From Alnus glutinosa (taxonomy: Eukaryota > Streptophyta > Magnoliopsida > Fagales > Betulaceae): 64,000 bases of DNA. The stretch lies in the NCBI RefSeq assembly GCF_958979055.1, contig NC_084888.1, positions 1,382,001-1,446,000 on the forward strand, in the 5' to 3' direction. Within the stretch, counting starts at the first letter, position 1. Every line of letters starts with the position of its first letter. Position numbers and translations under genes: made by a program. The notes under the pieces are model-generated. The model was not told the DNA's origin. It ran no database searches and worked only from the letters and a program-made list of their open reading frames with translations. Below are positions 12,255 through 21,845 of this stretch, one piece after another.

Positions 12255-12761
12255 TCAGCCAAAGCACTGTTCAGCTGGGAGAGGGCCGGGAATATAACCC
12301 TGCTCAAAATACTGCAACCCGAACACAACGACAATGGCAAGCAAAGTTAAGTACGATAGACCTTCAACAGCTCCTAACAACCCGAAAGGACCGTTAGGCA
12401 GACCCGAACCCGTTTTGGTTTTGGTGTACAAGGACCAAGCTACAATTCCCACAACAACTAGGTAGCTGACGCCCTCTATTGCGCCTATCGAGCCCCCTGG
12501 CCCCGGTGGGAGGCCGCATCCTGTTGTCTTGAGCGTGTAGAGGGACCAGCCTATCACTGGGGTTGAGACCAAGCCACCAGCTATTGCAGCTTTCTCTGTA
12601 ATGCCGTTGCCGCTATCGCTGCTCTCTTTTGCCATGCCCAAGAGTTTGAGTGGTGCATGCCATCTCGCTCTTCCATGTCTGAAATTGAAAGAGTTACTCC
12701 GTAGTGACGGTAAGGAGTTAGTTGATGCTGGTGACAATAGCAACATCTTTGAGGTTCCCAA
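12255..12761 (-). CDS. Chloroplast thylakoid membrane protein, DUF1118 / RIQ1-like
   Basis: Intronless, 168 aa. The N-terminus (about 1-42) is rich in Ser, Leu and Arg with few acids, as in a plastid transit peptide. Three hydrophobic segments follow (about 56-77, 92-112 and 128-150). A 30-residue unit occurs twice (72-101 and 109-138), each copy with WSLYT, a KT turn, GLPxGP and a GA-EG-SYL membrane segment, which indicates internal duplication. I recognise this as the DUF1118 family, whose Arabidopsis members RIQ1 and RIQ2 sit in grana thylakoids and affect LHCII organisation and non-photochemical quenching. The length is nearer RIQ1. Family assignment is from memory of sequence style, so the function is inferred. 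GA/CT microsatellites flank both ends. Confidence 0.75.
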   Translation of the reverse strand: MGTSKMLLLSPASTNSLPSLRSNSFNFRHGRARWHAPLKLLGMAKESSDSGNGITEKAAIAGGLVSTPVIGWSLYTLKTTGCGLPPGPGGSIGAIEGVSYLVVVGIVAWSLYTKTKTGSGLPNGPFGLLGAVEGLSYLTLLAIVVVFGLQYFEQGYIPGPLPAEQCFG

Positions 12762-13041
12762 GATAGAGAGTTGGCCTAAATCTAATCCTACAAATTTTCT
12801 TCCGCAGAGAGAAAGAGAGAGAGAGAGAGAGGGGCAGTCCTGCTAGTTATTTTCAAATCATCAGTGTATCACATAAAGCAAGATCAGTGGTTACTAGTCG
12901 TGGCACCTTATCCACACGTACACATATGTTTTTGGCAGGAAGTCAAATACGGTGTTCATTAGTCAAAGAGTGTGGAGTCTATCAAATACGTTTATATTCA
13001 TCCCCCTCCGTTTAATAAAGAGATCGAGACCATTAAAAGTA

Positions 13042-13456
13042 GGGTTAAATATACTTTCTTTTTTTTTTGTCTCGAGTTTTGAAAATTTTATTTCTTAATT
13101 TTTGAGTTTTAAATTCGCATAACAAATAGTACTTTAATTTAAAAAAAAGGCTGAATTAATAACTCAGTTAAGTTTTTAGTCCAAAAACTAACGGTCTGCC
13201 ACCGTGTCAACCCATGAGGATTAATTCGTGTTGTAATATAAAAAAATTTTTAAAAAAATTATTTTATGACAGAAAAAATAAGAACAAAAAAAAAAAAAAA
13301 AAAATCAAGAGTTTTGGTCCTTGGGGGTGGCCAAACCACTCCCAAGGGCCACGGGAGTGGCTCAGCCACCCACAGGCCAGCCGGTCTGGGGGTGGTTTGG
13401 CCACCCCAAGGGCCAAAACACTTATTCTTTTTTTTTTCTCTTGTCATGGGGGTGGC

Positions 13457-13490
<34 letters not shown>

Positions 13491-13699
13491 TAAAATTGTA
13501 ATTTGTTATATTGTGACATGTGTCAATCCTCAGAGGTTGACATGTGGCGAACTGTTAGTTTTTTTTTGGATGGAAAACTTAACCGATGTATTAATTCGGT
13601 TTTTTTCCAAAATTGAAATACCATCTGTGATGCGAATTGAAACTTAAAGACTAAAAAATAAAATTTTTAAAACTCAGGGACCAAAAATGTGTTTAACCC
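13042..13699. mobile_element. Mutator-like MITE, copy 1 (658 bp)
   Basis: Starts GGGTTAAATATAC and ends GTGTTTAACCC, with long terminal inverted repeats (TTTT-rich, then GTCTC/GGGACC-type, then a TTCGCAT segment). The centre is GC-rich and built of GGCCACCCC-type modules able to fold back. Flanks are TTAAAAGTA (13033-13041) and TTAAATGTA (13700-13708), a 9-bp duplication with one mismatch, as for Mutator-type elements. Small frames inside are poly-A/T and GC-palindrome artefacts. Confidence 0.8.
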
Positions 13700-13749
13700 T
13701 TAAATGTAAAATAAAGTTGAAAAAAATAATAGGTTTTGAATAATTTTTA

Positions 13750-14282
13750 GGGTTAAATACATCTTTGGTCCCTGAGTTTTGACAACTTTATTTTTTAATT
13801 CTTGAATTTCAATTCGCATCACAGATGGTACCTCAGTTTTGGAAAAAGACCGAATTGATACTTTAGTCAAGTTTTTTGTCTAAAAACTAACAGTTCGCCA
13901 TGAGTCAACCTCTGAGATTGACACGTGACACTATATAAAAAATTTTAAAATCTTTAAAAAATAAAAAAACAAGGTGGCTGGCCCCTTGGTCACCATGGGG
14001 GTGGGTGGCCGGCCACCCCCATTTTGGCCAAACCACCCCCTTGTTTTTTTGTTTTTTAATTTTTTAGTATTTTTTAATTTATTTATTTTTTAAAGATTTT
14101 TTTTTTTAATATAGCGCCACGTGTCAACCTTTGGTAGACCGTTAGTTTTTGGACGGAAAACTTAACTGAAGTACTAATTTGATCTTTTTCCAAAATTGAG
14201 GTATCATCTGTGATGCGAATTGAAACTTAGAGACTAAAAAATAAAGTTGTCAACACTTAAGGACTAAAAATGTGTTTAACTC
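13750..14282. mobile_element. Mutator-like MITE, copy 2 (533 bp)
   Basis: Same family as the element 50 bp to its left: starts GGGTTAAATACATC and ends TGTGTTTAACTC, with matching inverted repeats and a GGTGGCCGGCCACC-type centre. It is flanked by exact 9-bp TAATTTTTA (13741-13749 and 14283-14291). Each copy has its own duplication, so they inserted independently. Confidence 0.87.
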
Positions 14283-14427
14283 TAATTTTTAATTGGATGG
14301 ATCCCAATAAAACAAATTAACTTAATCACTATCAAGCATTACTACATTAGTACATTATATGTTGATGTGATAATTTACTTTGTATATCGACTGCCGGGCA
14401 AATAAATTTAATTGTGAGGTGACAGTT

Positions 14428-14604
14428 CATATGAATTATCATATTAATTTGTAAGTGAACCGTTTAAATAATACTTACTACACCGACCAACAAATAATTA
14501 AATTTAATTGTAAGTCATATGAATTGTCATATTAATTTGTAAGTTTAACCGTTTAAATTACACTTACTACACCAACCAACAAATAATTAAATTTAATTGT
14601 AAGT
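14428..14604. repeat. Two-copy 88-bp tandem repeat
   Basis: The units at 14428-14515 and 14516-about 14604 both begin CATATGAATT(A/G)TCATATTAAT, share ACCGTTTAAAT and end in an AAATAATTAAATTTAATTGT stretch, with about 90 percent identity by eye. A partial third copy of the TTTGTAAGT part follows. No coding role is evident. Confidence 0.8.
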
Positions 14605-14680
14605 ACGCCAATTTGTAAGTAAATTATAGTAAAAACTATAAAACCAACTAAACAGCTTGTTAGCTTGGCGAGCATAGCTG

Positions 14681-14840
14681 ATTAAAGTTGTTGGCTCTTG
14701 TAGCTCAATAGCCCCATACAATAAAGGGAGCAAATTTTAAACCGCCCACCTATTTGCTTATTAAAGTTGTTGGCTCTTGTAGCTCAATAACCCCATCCAA
14801 TAAAGGGAGCAAATTTTGAACTGCTCACCTACTTACTTAA
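14681..14840. repeat. Two-copy 79-bp tandem repeat
   Basis: The units at 14681-14759 and 14760-about 14840 share ATTAAAGTTGTTGGCTCTTG and AATAAAGGGAGCAAATTTT, differing at a few sites. It is distinct from the 88-bp repeat to its left. Confidence 0.8.
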
Positions 14841-15900
14841 ACAGAAGGGCCTCTAATATTAATTTTTATATTTACTGTCGAAAGTATTAGTAAATCAGAC
14901 AACAAATGATCTAGCAATTGCAGAGAATCCAGATCCTCTATACGGGGATCAGGGTATACCGTATTACACAGATAGATCATCGATCAGTTAACTGCTCAGG
15001 AAAAAATAGATAGCTTAGTTAACATCAGCTGGATTAGGGTCGCAAGAGTCGTAAAAAAGGCTTCTCAATTGTCAGTAAAGAGAAGATCAGCTGGAGCTTG
15101 ACCTGGCTAAGTGAGTCGAGCACTCGGCCTCGCTTGAAATAGATATTAATAAATTGACTGCCACATGCATTTGGATTAGGACTTTATACCATCCAATGGA
15201 ATCACAAAAAGTTCAGCTGCTTCGCCCGCAAAGGTTAAACAGAGGAGAGACGACGTTAAACCGTTGGATCAATGATAGATTCCTAGTGTATAGAACGAAT
15301 ATCACACGATCCATCATCACAACGTTTCCAGTACCAGGAGGTATTTGCACCGCATCCTTCCCCATCAAACCAAAATAAATCTTATTGCCACCTGGCCTTT
15401 CCTGGGACAATAAATATATAGAAAGCAACCTACAAATATTACACGTCAGATGTAAAATAAGACAGTACTGAACACGTCATAAGACAGGAAAAGCTCAAGC
15501 CCACTCCACTTGATTGAATAAAACATAAAGATAGTAACTATCTACAAGCGTTTTACAACCCCCCTTTTTTTTCCGAAAACTGCTTGGAAAAACAAAAGAA
15601 AAAAACAAATTCCAGGAATTTTTTTTTTTGGTCACCTCCTACTAGTCCCCTTCTGATCATGGGCGGTGAACCGCTCATAACTGTCATTTGAAAAACAAGG
15701 TGCAACGGCTATATCAGAATAGCTAGCGGGGACATGAGCCTAACGACTTTTTGAACTAAATCACTAATTGTCCAAGAAGATGGCCAAAATCACTACCATA
15801 CTACTACCAACCAAACTATCATCTAATGTGAGGTTCACCTGTTTCCATATTTGAAAGACATTTAACATAACATTAACATAGGAGATCTGACAGCTGAGCG
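14841..15900. other. Intergenic region 3' of ANP32-related gene
   Basis: No supported gene; short frames of about 70 aa on both strands overlap and lack family features. The rightmost part should contain the 3' UTR of the ANP32-related gene, which stops at 15901. Confidence 0.5.
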
Positions 15901-18900
15901 CTAATGGTGCTTCTTAGATGACTTGCTGTAGTCACCGTCATTTTCCTCGTCATCATCCTCACCATTGTCATCCTTGCCGGCGTCGGCGTCCTCATCCCTT
16001 TTCCTCTTAAGGTGTGAAGAAGAGGGTGGGGGCAGCACTTGAACCTCGTCATCATCTTCAACTTCTTCCTCCTCTTCAGCATCATCTTCTTCATTTACTG
16101 GTTCGATGTCACTACCTCCATCATCATCTTCTTCAGCCTGTGCCACTGGCTGAACTAAGTAGCCTGCACCACAGTCTTCTTCCTGACATAAAAACAAACT
16201 TCTGTGAGTTGATAGATTTAAAAAAAAATCTAACATAAATTATAGGATGGTACTTCAAATATATAACAGGAATTCAACGAATAATCTCAATAACCGAGGA
16301 AACCTCAAACTAACAGAAGAATGTATCCATCATAAGATAACCGACTACCAACAGAAAATCCAAAGAAATAATCTCAGTATTGAGCAAAACTCAAATTAAC
16401 AATTAAAACTACTTAATATCACCAAAAATCATAACAGAACTTGCAAATAGTTAAATACAAAAATTGAAATAACGTACAAAAGCAGTCAATGGTTTACGCT
16501 GACAATGGGAAGGAAAACTTGTACTCTTGAGTGATGAAACATGGTACCAAAATATACTACTGCACTTTTGTTTCCATAAATACAAAAAATTATGAAACAA
16601 ATCAAATACACCGAACATGAACAAGCGAATGCATCCACAACAGTAACAAATATGTATTGGACAAAATTGAATAATATTAAACGAAAACATGCAAGTTCAG
16701 AAATCAGAGTAAAAAAGTCCACATTTAAAAACAGATCGACACCAGAAGGACGTTAATAACTACCCATGTTGATCAACAGTGATTTCCCATTATATGGTGT
16801 ACAAAGACAGCTCCATTATCAATTCAAAAGTTCTAATGCAGCTGAAATTGAAGCACACTTGACAAAATTGGCTTTAAGCAATTTGCTCAGCAACTTTATA
16901 ACCATCATTTTTGTTTGTCTAAGATTCCACAAAACAAATCTTACCACGAAACATGACAACAAACTGACTGTCGGGACTTTAAACATCTAAAATATAACAC
17001 TATGTTTGCCACCTAGGTGTTTCTACTTTTGTGGACTTTCTTAATTTATTAGTTGTTCCTCCCGTTTAGGGGCTCTCTTGTATACTTCCCGTGTATTAGG
17101 GTTGCGCCCCTCTGCGCTTTTTATTGAATTTTATATTACTTATAAAAAAAAAATATAACACTATGTTTGACCAAATATATCGTGAAATATTGGAAACCTG
17201 AAAAACCAAGGGAAGATTGAGATCAAGGAAAACTACTGATATCGGAATAATCAATAATGTGGAAACCTATAATTATGAAGCTTCACCACAAGTGAAAAAC
17301 TGTGTCAGAAAAAGATAAGTTAGAAAAACAAATCTTTCTTTTTTTCTTTTTCTGGATACAGGAAGAACTTAAAACATCATGAAAAACATCCCAACACAAT
17401 TGGTATCGAGAGGAATAATGGGGAAAATTTCAAAACCTGTTTACTGCCAGCCGATATTTTAATATTGTGAAATCAAGTTGCAGTGAATTCAAAATTTACT
17501 TTTTTATCCACTAACAAGAACGTAAAACAGTTCAACTGAAGAATGCAAAGCAGAATATGCTTAACAACCTTTTTATCCACTAAATAGAAATATGCATTCG
17601 AGTACCATATAAAACTCAGATCAAGTGATGAATGTGCTACGCATTAGCTAGGGCTGGAACCACATTAGACACAAGAGTAGCAATTATCTTATTTAAGCAA
17701 TTATTTTCCTAAATACTTTCAGGTATCAAGCATCGCAAGAGAGCAAGAGCAAATCAACACCGAAATAGAATTCATCTTGCAGATGCAGAAGATTATATGA
17801 AAATCACGAATCTAACACACGATTCAATCAACAAATCCAAACAAGAAATATCAGTAGCAACTAGAAAATAAGACGCATAAACTAGCAATAAAGACACGTC
17901 AGTTAGAGGGAAAAAAAATGCCAGAGATTTCAAAGCTGATTTGCACGCAAGTAAAAGGGAATCTCACCTCTTCCTCACCCTCTTCTTCGTCCTCAAACTC
18001 TACCTCTTCTTCAACACCCTGCTCTTCCTCCCCAGTCTCACCGTTATCCTCCTCATCTCCAACATCCTCACCCTGCTCGTGTCCATCAATCTCCCCCTCC
18101 GTGCTCGCCAATTGCCCTGTACTCTCCGGCTCTGCAAGATCCCCCTCGTCATTGTCCACTTCCTCTTCTTCATCCTCGTCATCCTCTTCGTCGTCCTCGT
18201 CCTCCTCATCATAATCAACCCCATCTTCCTCATCATCACTGTCCTCAATCTCGTGCACCTCAACCACATCATCATCTTCACCCTCTTCCTCATCAATTTC
18301 CTCCCCCGATTCATTGTCTTCATCATCATCAGCGTCTAAATCCTCATCACCATTCACTCCCTCCACACGCTCAACCCGAAACCCGTTGGACTGATGATTT
18401 GGCCCGTTCACTATCCTAGCCGTTTCGGTCTCCTCCTCATCGGCATTGCTCTCCTCGTCCTCATCCTCGTCGACATCAACAACTCCTTCAGGCCCCTCGC
18501 TGTGCCCGTTGTTCATCCCATACGGCCGATCCTCACCATCAATTTCGCCACTCCCGGGATCATCCTCCTCTTCCTCTTCCTCATCCTCCTCGTCATCGGA
18601 CTCCGGCCGCTCATTCTCCTCCGCGTCCGTCTTATCCAAATACTTCAACGATTTGATCAATCCAAAAACCCTAGATCGATAGTCCTTGACGCGAGTCACT
18701 GGGCACTCGTAGAGATCCAGCGAGACGAGCTTAAGTTGGGCGAGCGGGGCGAGATCCTCGATGTACTGAATCCTATTGTTGGAGAGGTCGAGGTCTCGGA
18801 GCGAGTCGAGGCCCGCCTCGACTAGGAACTCGAGGCCGCCGGCGATCCTATTGTCGGAGAGGATGAGCTTCTGGAGGTTCCGGAGTCGAGGGAACTGCTC

Positions 18901-19089
18901 GAGCGACGAGACGCCGATGTTAGCGATAGAGAGGTGCTGAAGGTTCTGGAACCTCTCTAGAAGGCTCGGAGGGGGTAGCCGGCCTTGCACGCACTTTACG
19001 GCGCCGTCTAGGGTTAGCGTTCGAGCCGAGGCGTGGTCCGTTTGACCGTCTAGCGCTGTCTCCACGGCTCGCTCCCAGATCTCGTCCAT
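15901..19089 (-). CDS. Acidic leucine-rich nuclear phosphoprotein 32-related protein
   Basis: Two coding exons, 17968-19089 and 15901-16182 (intron 1785 bp, donor GAG|GTGAGA, acceptor CAG|GAAGAAG), encoding 467 aa. The start chosen is MDEIWERAVET at 19089. An in-frame ATG 13 codons upstream is unlike the family start. ANP32-type proteins are nuclear, with an N-terminal LRR domain (here about 40-165, including LSDNRI, LDLSNNRI and the LRR-cap YRSRVFGLIKSLKYLD) and a very acidic tail that binds histones or other basic partners. Residues 170-430 are mostly Asp/Glu. A basic KRKRD cluster at 433-437 is a likely nuclear signal and the C-terminus is SKKHH. It closely resembles the Arabidopsis At3g50690 product as I recall it. 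The GC-rich antisense poly-Ser frames are shadows of GAG/GAT codons. Confidence 0.92.
17009..17149 (+). mobile_element. 5'-truncated LINE 3' end in ANP32 intron
   Basis: About 140 bp ending TTATATTACTTATA plus an A tract, flanked by exact 20-bp duplications AAAATATAACACTATGTTTG (16989-17008 and 17150-17169). The insert includes a CTTTTTATTGAATTTTA tail segment typical of plant L1-like elements. It lies antisense to the host gene. Confidence 0.85.
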
Positions 19090-19245
19090 CAAATACGAAA
19101 CCCTATATCTCATACACCAATTTCTCAATACCTCCCTAAACGAATCGTTTCAGAGCATGGAGAGACAATTTCGGAGCCAATTTCCCTGTAAAACGAACCA
19201 GAAATTTCTTATTCATAGAAGAAACCAAAATTTTTTGGTAAGACA

Positions 19246-19285
19246 ACCCTAACCCTAACTCTAACCCGAGCCCTAATCTTAACCG
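19246..19285. promoter_or_regulatory. Telomere-like (telo-box) repeats upstream of ANP32-related gene
   Basis: Tandem AACCCTAACCCTAAC followed by degenerate CTAACCC and CCCTAATC units, 157-196 bp upstream of the start codon. Single AAACCCTA copies occur nearer the gene (about 19098). Telo-boxes are established elements in promoters of plant translation and growth genes; activity here is inferred. Confidence 0.5.
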
Positions 19286-19289
19286 TAGA

Positions 19290-19419
19290 TATGAAAATCG
19301 ATTTCAAGACCCAATAACTATCCTTTCTCACCGACTTTTAACCCCAAATTTCTTTCTTTTTTTTTTCAGATGTACGGACTCTCTTCTGCAAGTTCGAAAT
19401 GCTTCAAAGGCACAAATAG

Positions 19420-19454
<35 letters not shown>

Positions 19455-21845
19455 CTATTGGTTGGAATAGGCGAGTCGTGATAAAGCTCGAGAGAAGGGG
19501 CTCAGGGTGCGTGGCTAGGGTTCGGGGTTTGAGGTTGGCCCGTGTAGTTGAAATGTGTTTGAACTGCTAGAGCGTGGACCGTCGGATTGAAGAGGCACGC
19601 ATCGATGACGTGGATAAATGGACGGTTTAGATTTGGGGTTAGTGTGTTTGTTTTTGAGAAGGATCTAGGTAGATGGGGAGAGAGAGAGAGAGAGAGTCCG
19701 ACACGTCTCCTTTGGGTATAAATATCGGGGTCCATAGAGATATGCCACTATTGTTTGAGTGAATTACGTGTTTACCACGATATCTACGGACCAACGGATT
19801 AGCACTTTGCTCTAAATTCATTCTTCTTCTTTTTTTTCTTTTTTTCATTTTTATGTTTTGGTTTGAGAAAGAAAAATGGAAACAATTTGGAGCTTAGTTG
19901 TGTTTATTTATTCTTCCATCCAATAATTAACGGATTAATTTATTTTTTTTAATCAGTAAGATACCTTAAACATCAATTTATTTGTGTTTTATTAAATCTA
20001 AATGGATTTTATGATTTTCAATATAGATCTTGAAAATCTTGTTTCTAAGAGGAAATTTGATTTTATAGATTTTGAGCCCTTCGGATGTAAATAATGCAAT
20101 GATATGAACCAAAACACTAAATTGAACACCTATCCAAAAAAAAAAAATGTTAAATAGTGAATTGAATTGTTATTTCCTAAAATTCACAACAAGAATGACA
20201 ATGGATTGGGATTTGCAACGTGTTTGAGCTCTTAATGAGAGAGGACTCTCATAGAGCATAAACTACTTGGGTAGTTGATTGACTGTCTATCCAAATCAGC
20301 TACAATTTGGACCGGGATTTTTAATCTAACAAGCCTGCATTACTACAAATTTTGGACGATTTGATTTCAATGATTAGATGGTTCAGAAAAACTTAGCTAG
20401 TTTATAATGCGATGTTAATATTGACGTGTAATCCTTAACTAATAAGTAATACCTTCGGTGCGGATTTATTTATTCATTGGAAAGAACTGATTCACTCAAG
20501 ACATTTGTTGTGTTTCTTTTTGCGTACGTGTGTCCCTTTCACAACTTGAATATTAGTGTTGTTTCGCAATAATAAGCCAACCAAGCAATATGCATTAATA
20601 AAAGGGAAATCTTAGAGTTTCTTTTAAAAAAAGTTTGAAATTTTTTTATGTTAACATGGCATTTTATTTTATTTTTAATAAAAATATAAGAGATAAATTA
20701 AATTGTAATTTTTTTTATTAAAAATATAGTGTCATGTTAGTATAAAAGGACTCTAAAAAAACACTAGAATGAATTCTAACCTTTCTCTTAAAAAAAAATT
20801 AAAAATTGAAATATTCTTTTGCCATTTTTAACTTTTTTGGTGGATTTAGCAACTTGTAACAAATAAATTTTAAATTATTCGATTATTTATTCGAACATTT
20901 AATATTCAAATTACTAATAATTTAAAGAAGAAATTATTAAAAATGTCAATCTAAAAGAAGGCTTTAGTAGCGGCAAAGACGTACAAGAGATTTTTCACAA
21001 AAGTGTCAAATCAAAAGTTGAATTGGAAAAGAGCATAGCTTGTGGCCTCAGATGTGACTATTAAAGTTGCTATCAAAGGCCCTATATTTCAACAAATCAT
21101 ACGTATTATTATTTATTTCCAACAAAAAAATTGCAAATTAATTGTAATAGTTTGGAAAACGACTTCGAAAGAGAATCTAGTCAAAGACGATTCTTTTTCC
21201 CTAATACACAACTTCCATCAACGAAATATTAAATACTTAAATGGATTAGGATCCTCTCAAATTCTTTGCCCGAATTTGATACAATTCAGATGGAGAAGAA
21301 TATTACATCATATTCTTTTCCAAACTCACAATAAACCCCTTAAGCAATTGTCTTTGTTCCTAAAGTATTAACTAATCTTAGAGCAGTTGTTTTGTTGAAT
21401 ATGAACTCTAGAAAAAAAGTGCATTGAAGCTCTTGACCAAACAGGTAAAAGCTATAAATGTGATTGAGATCATAAACCTGACGGCACCCTACTTAACCAA
21501 ACAAATTAGCCTTGTTAGACCATATAACATTCTCAATTCGGCAATGCACTTGCTTTGACAACTTAAAAGAATTAAAATTGCTCATAACAAACTTTATGAT
21601 ATTTTAGAGGCATATACATTAAAACTGACAATTTTTTACACGAACTGTAAATTCGACATGAATATAATACGAAATTAGCATGTTAGAATTAAAAGGGTCT
21701 GACCCGTTTAATTAAATGAGTTAGATTATGATTAACTTAAACAATCTTATACCCATGCCTCGACATGACCTAAACTTGACATGCAAACACGAATTGCCAC
21801 CCCTAATTATACACCATAGGAACAAGACAGAATCCACTTATGTGG
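19290..21845. other. Intergenic region between ANP32-related gene and pBRP
   Basis: Contains (CT)n at 19423-19450 and (GA)n at 19678-19696, AT-rich DNA, and short frames without family features. Segment 20610-20785 has an imperfect inverted repeat (a left CTTAGAGTTTCTTTT-like arm against a right AAAAGGACTCTAA-like arm) that may be an old MITE without clear borders. Nothing else could be assigned. Confidence 0.5.

Noticed and set aside
14428-14840. Regular direct repeats considered as a CRISPR-like array
   Set aside because: Only two copies of each unit, adjacent without spacers, in plant nuclear DNA; ordinary tandem duplication.
15154-15428. Overlapping plus and minus frames of about 72 aa
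   Set aside because: No family resemblance, no start context or splice support; expected by chance at this base composition.
17918-18825. Poly-Ser and Leu/Ile-rich plus-strand frames up to 143 aa, apparently membrane-like
   Set aside because: Antisense shadows of the Glu/Asp-rich ANP32-related exon (GAG/GAT codons read as CTC/ATC or TCC/TCA).
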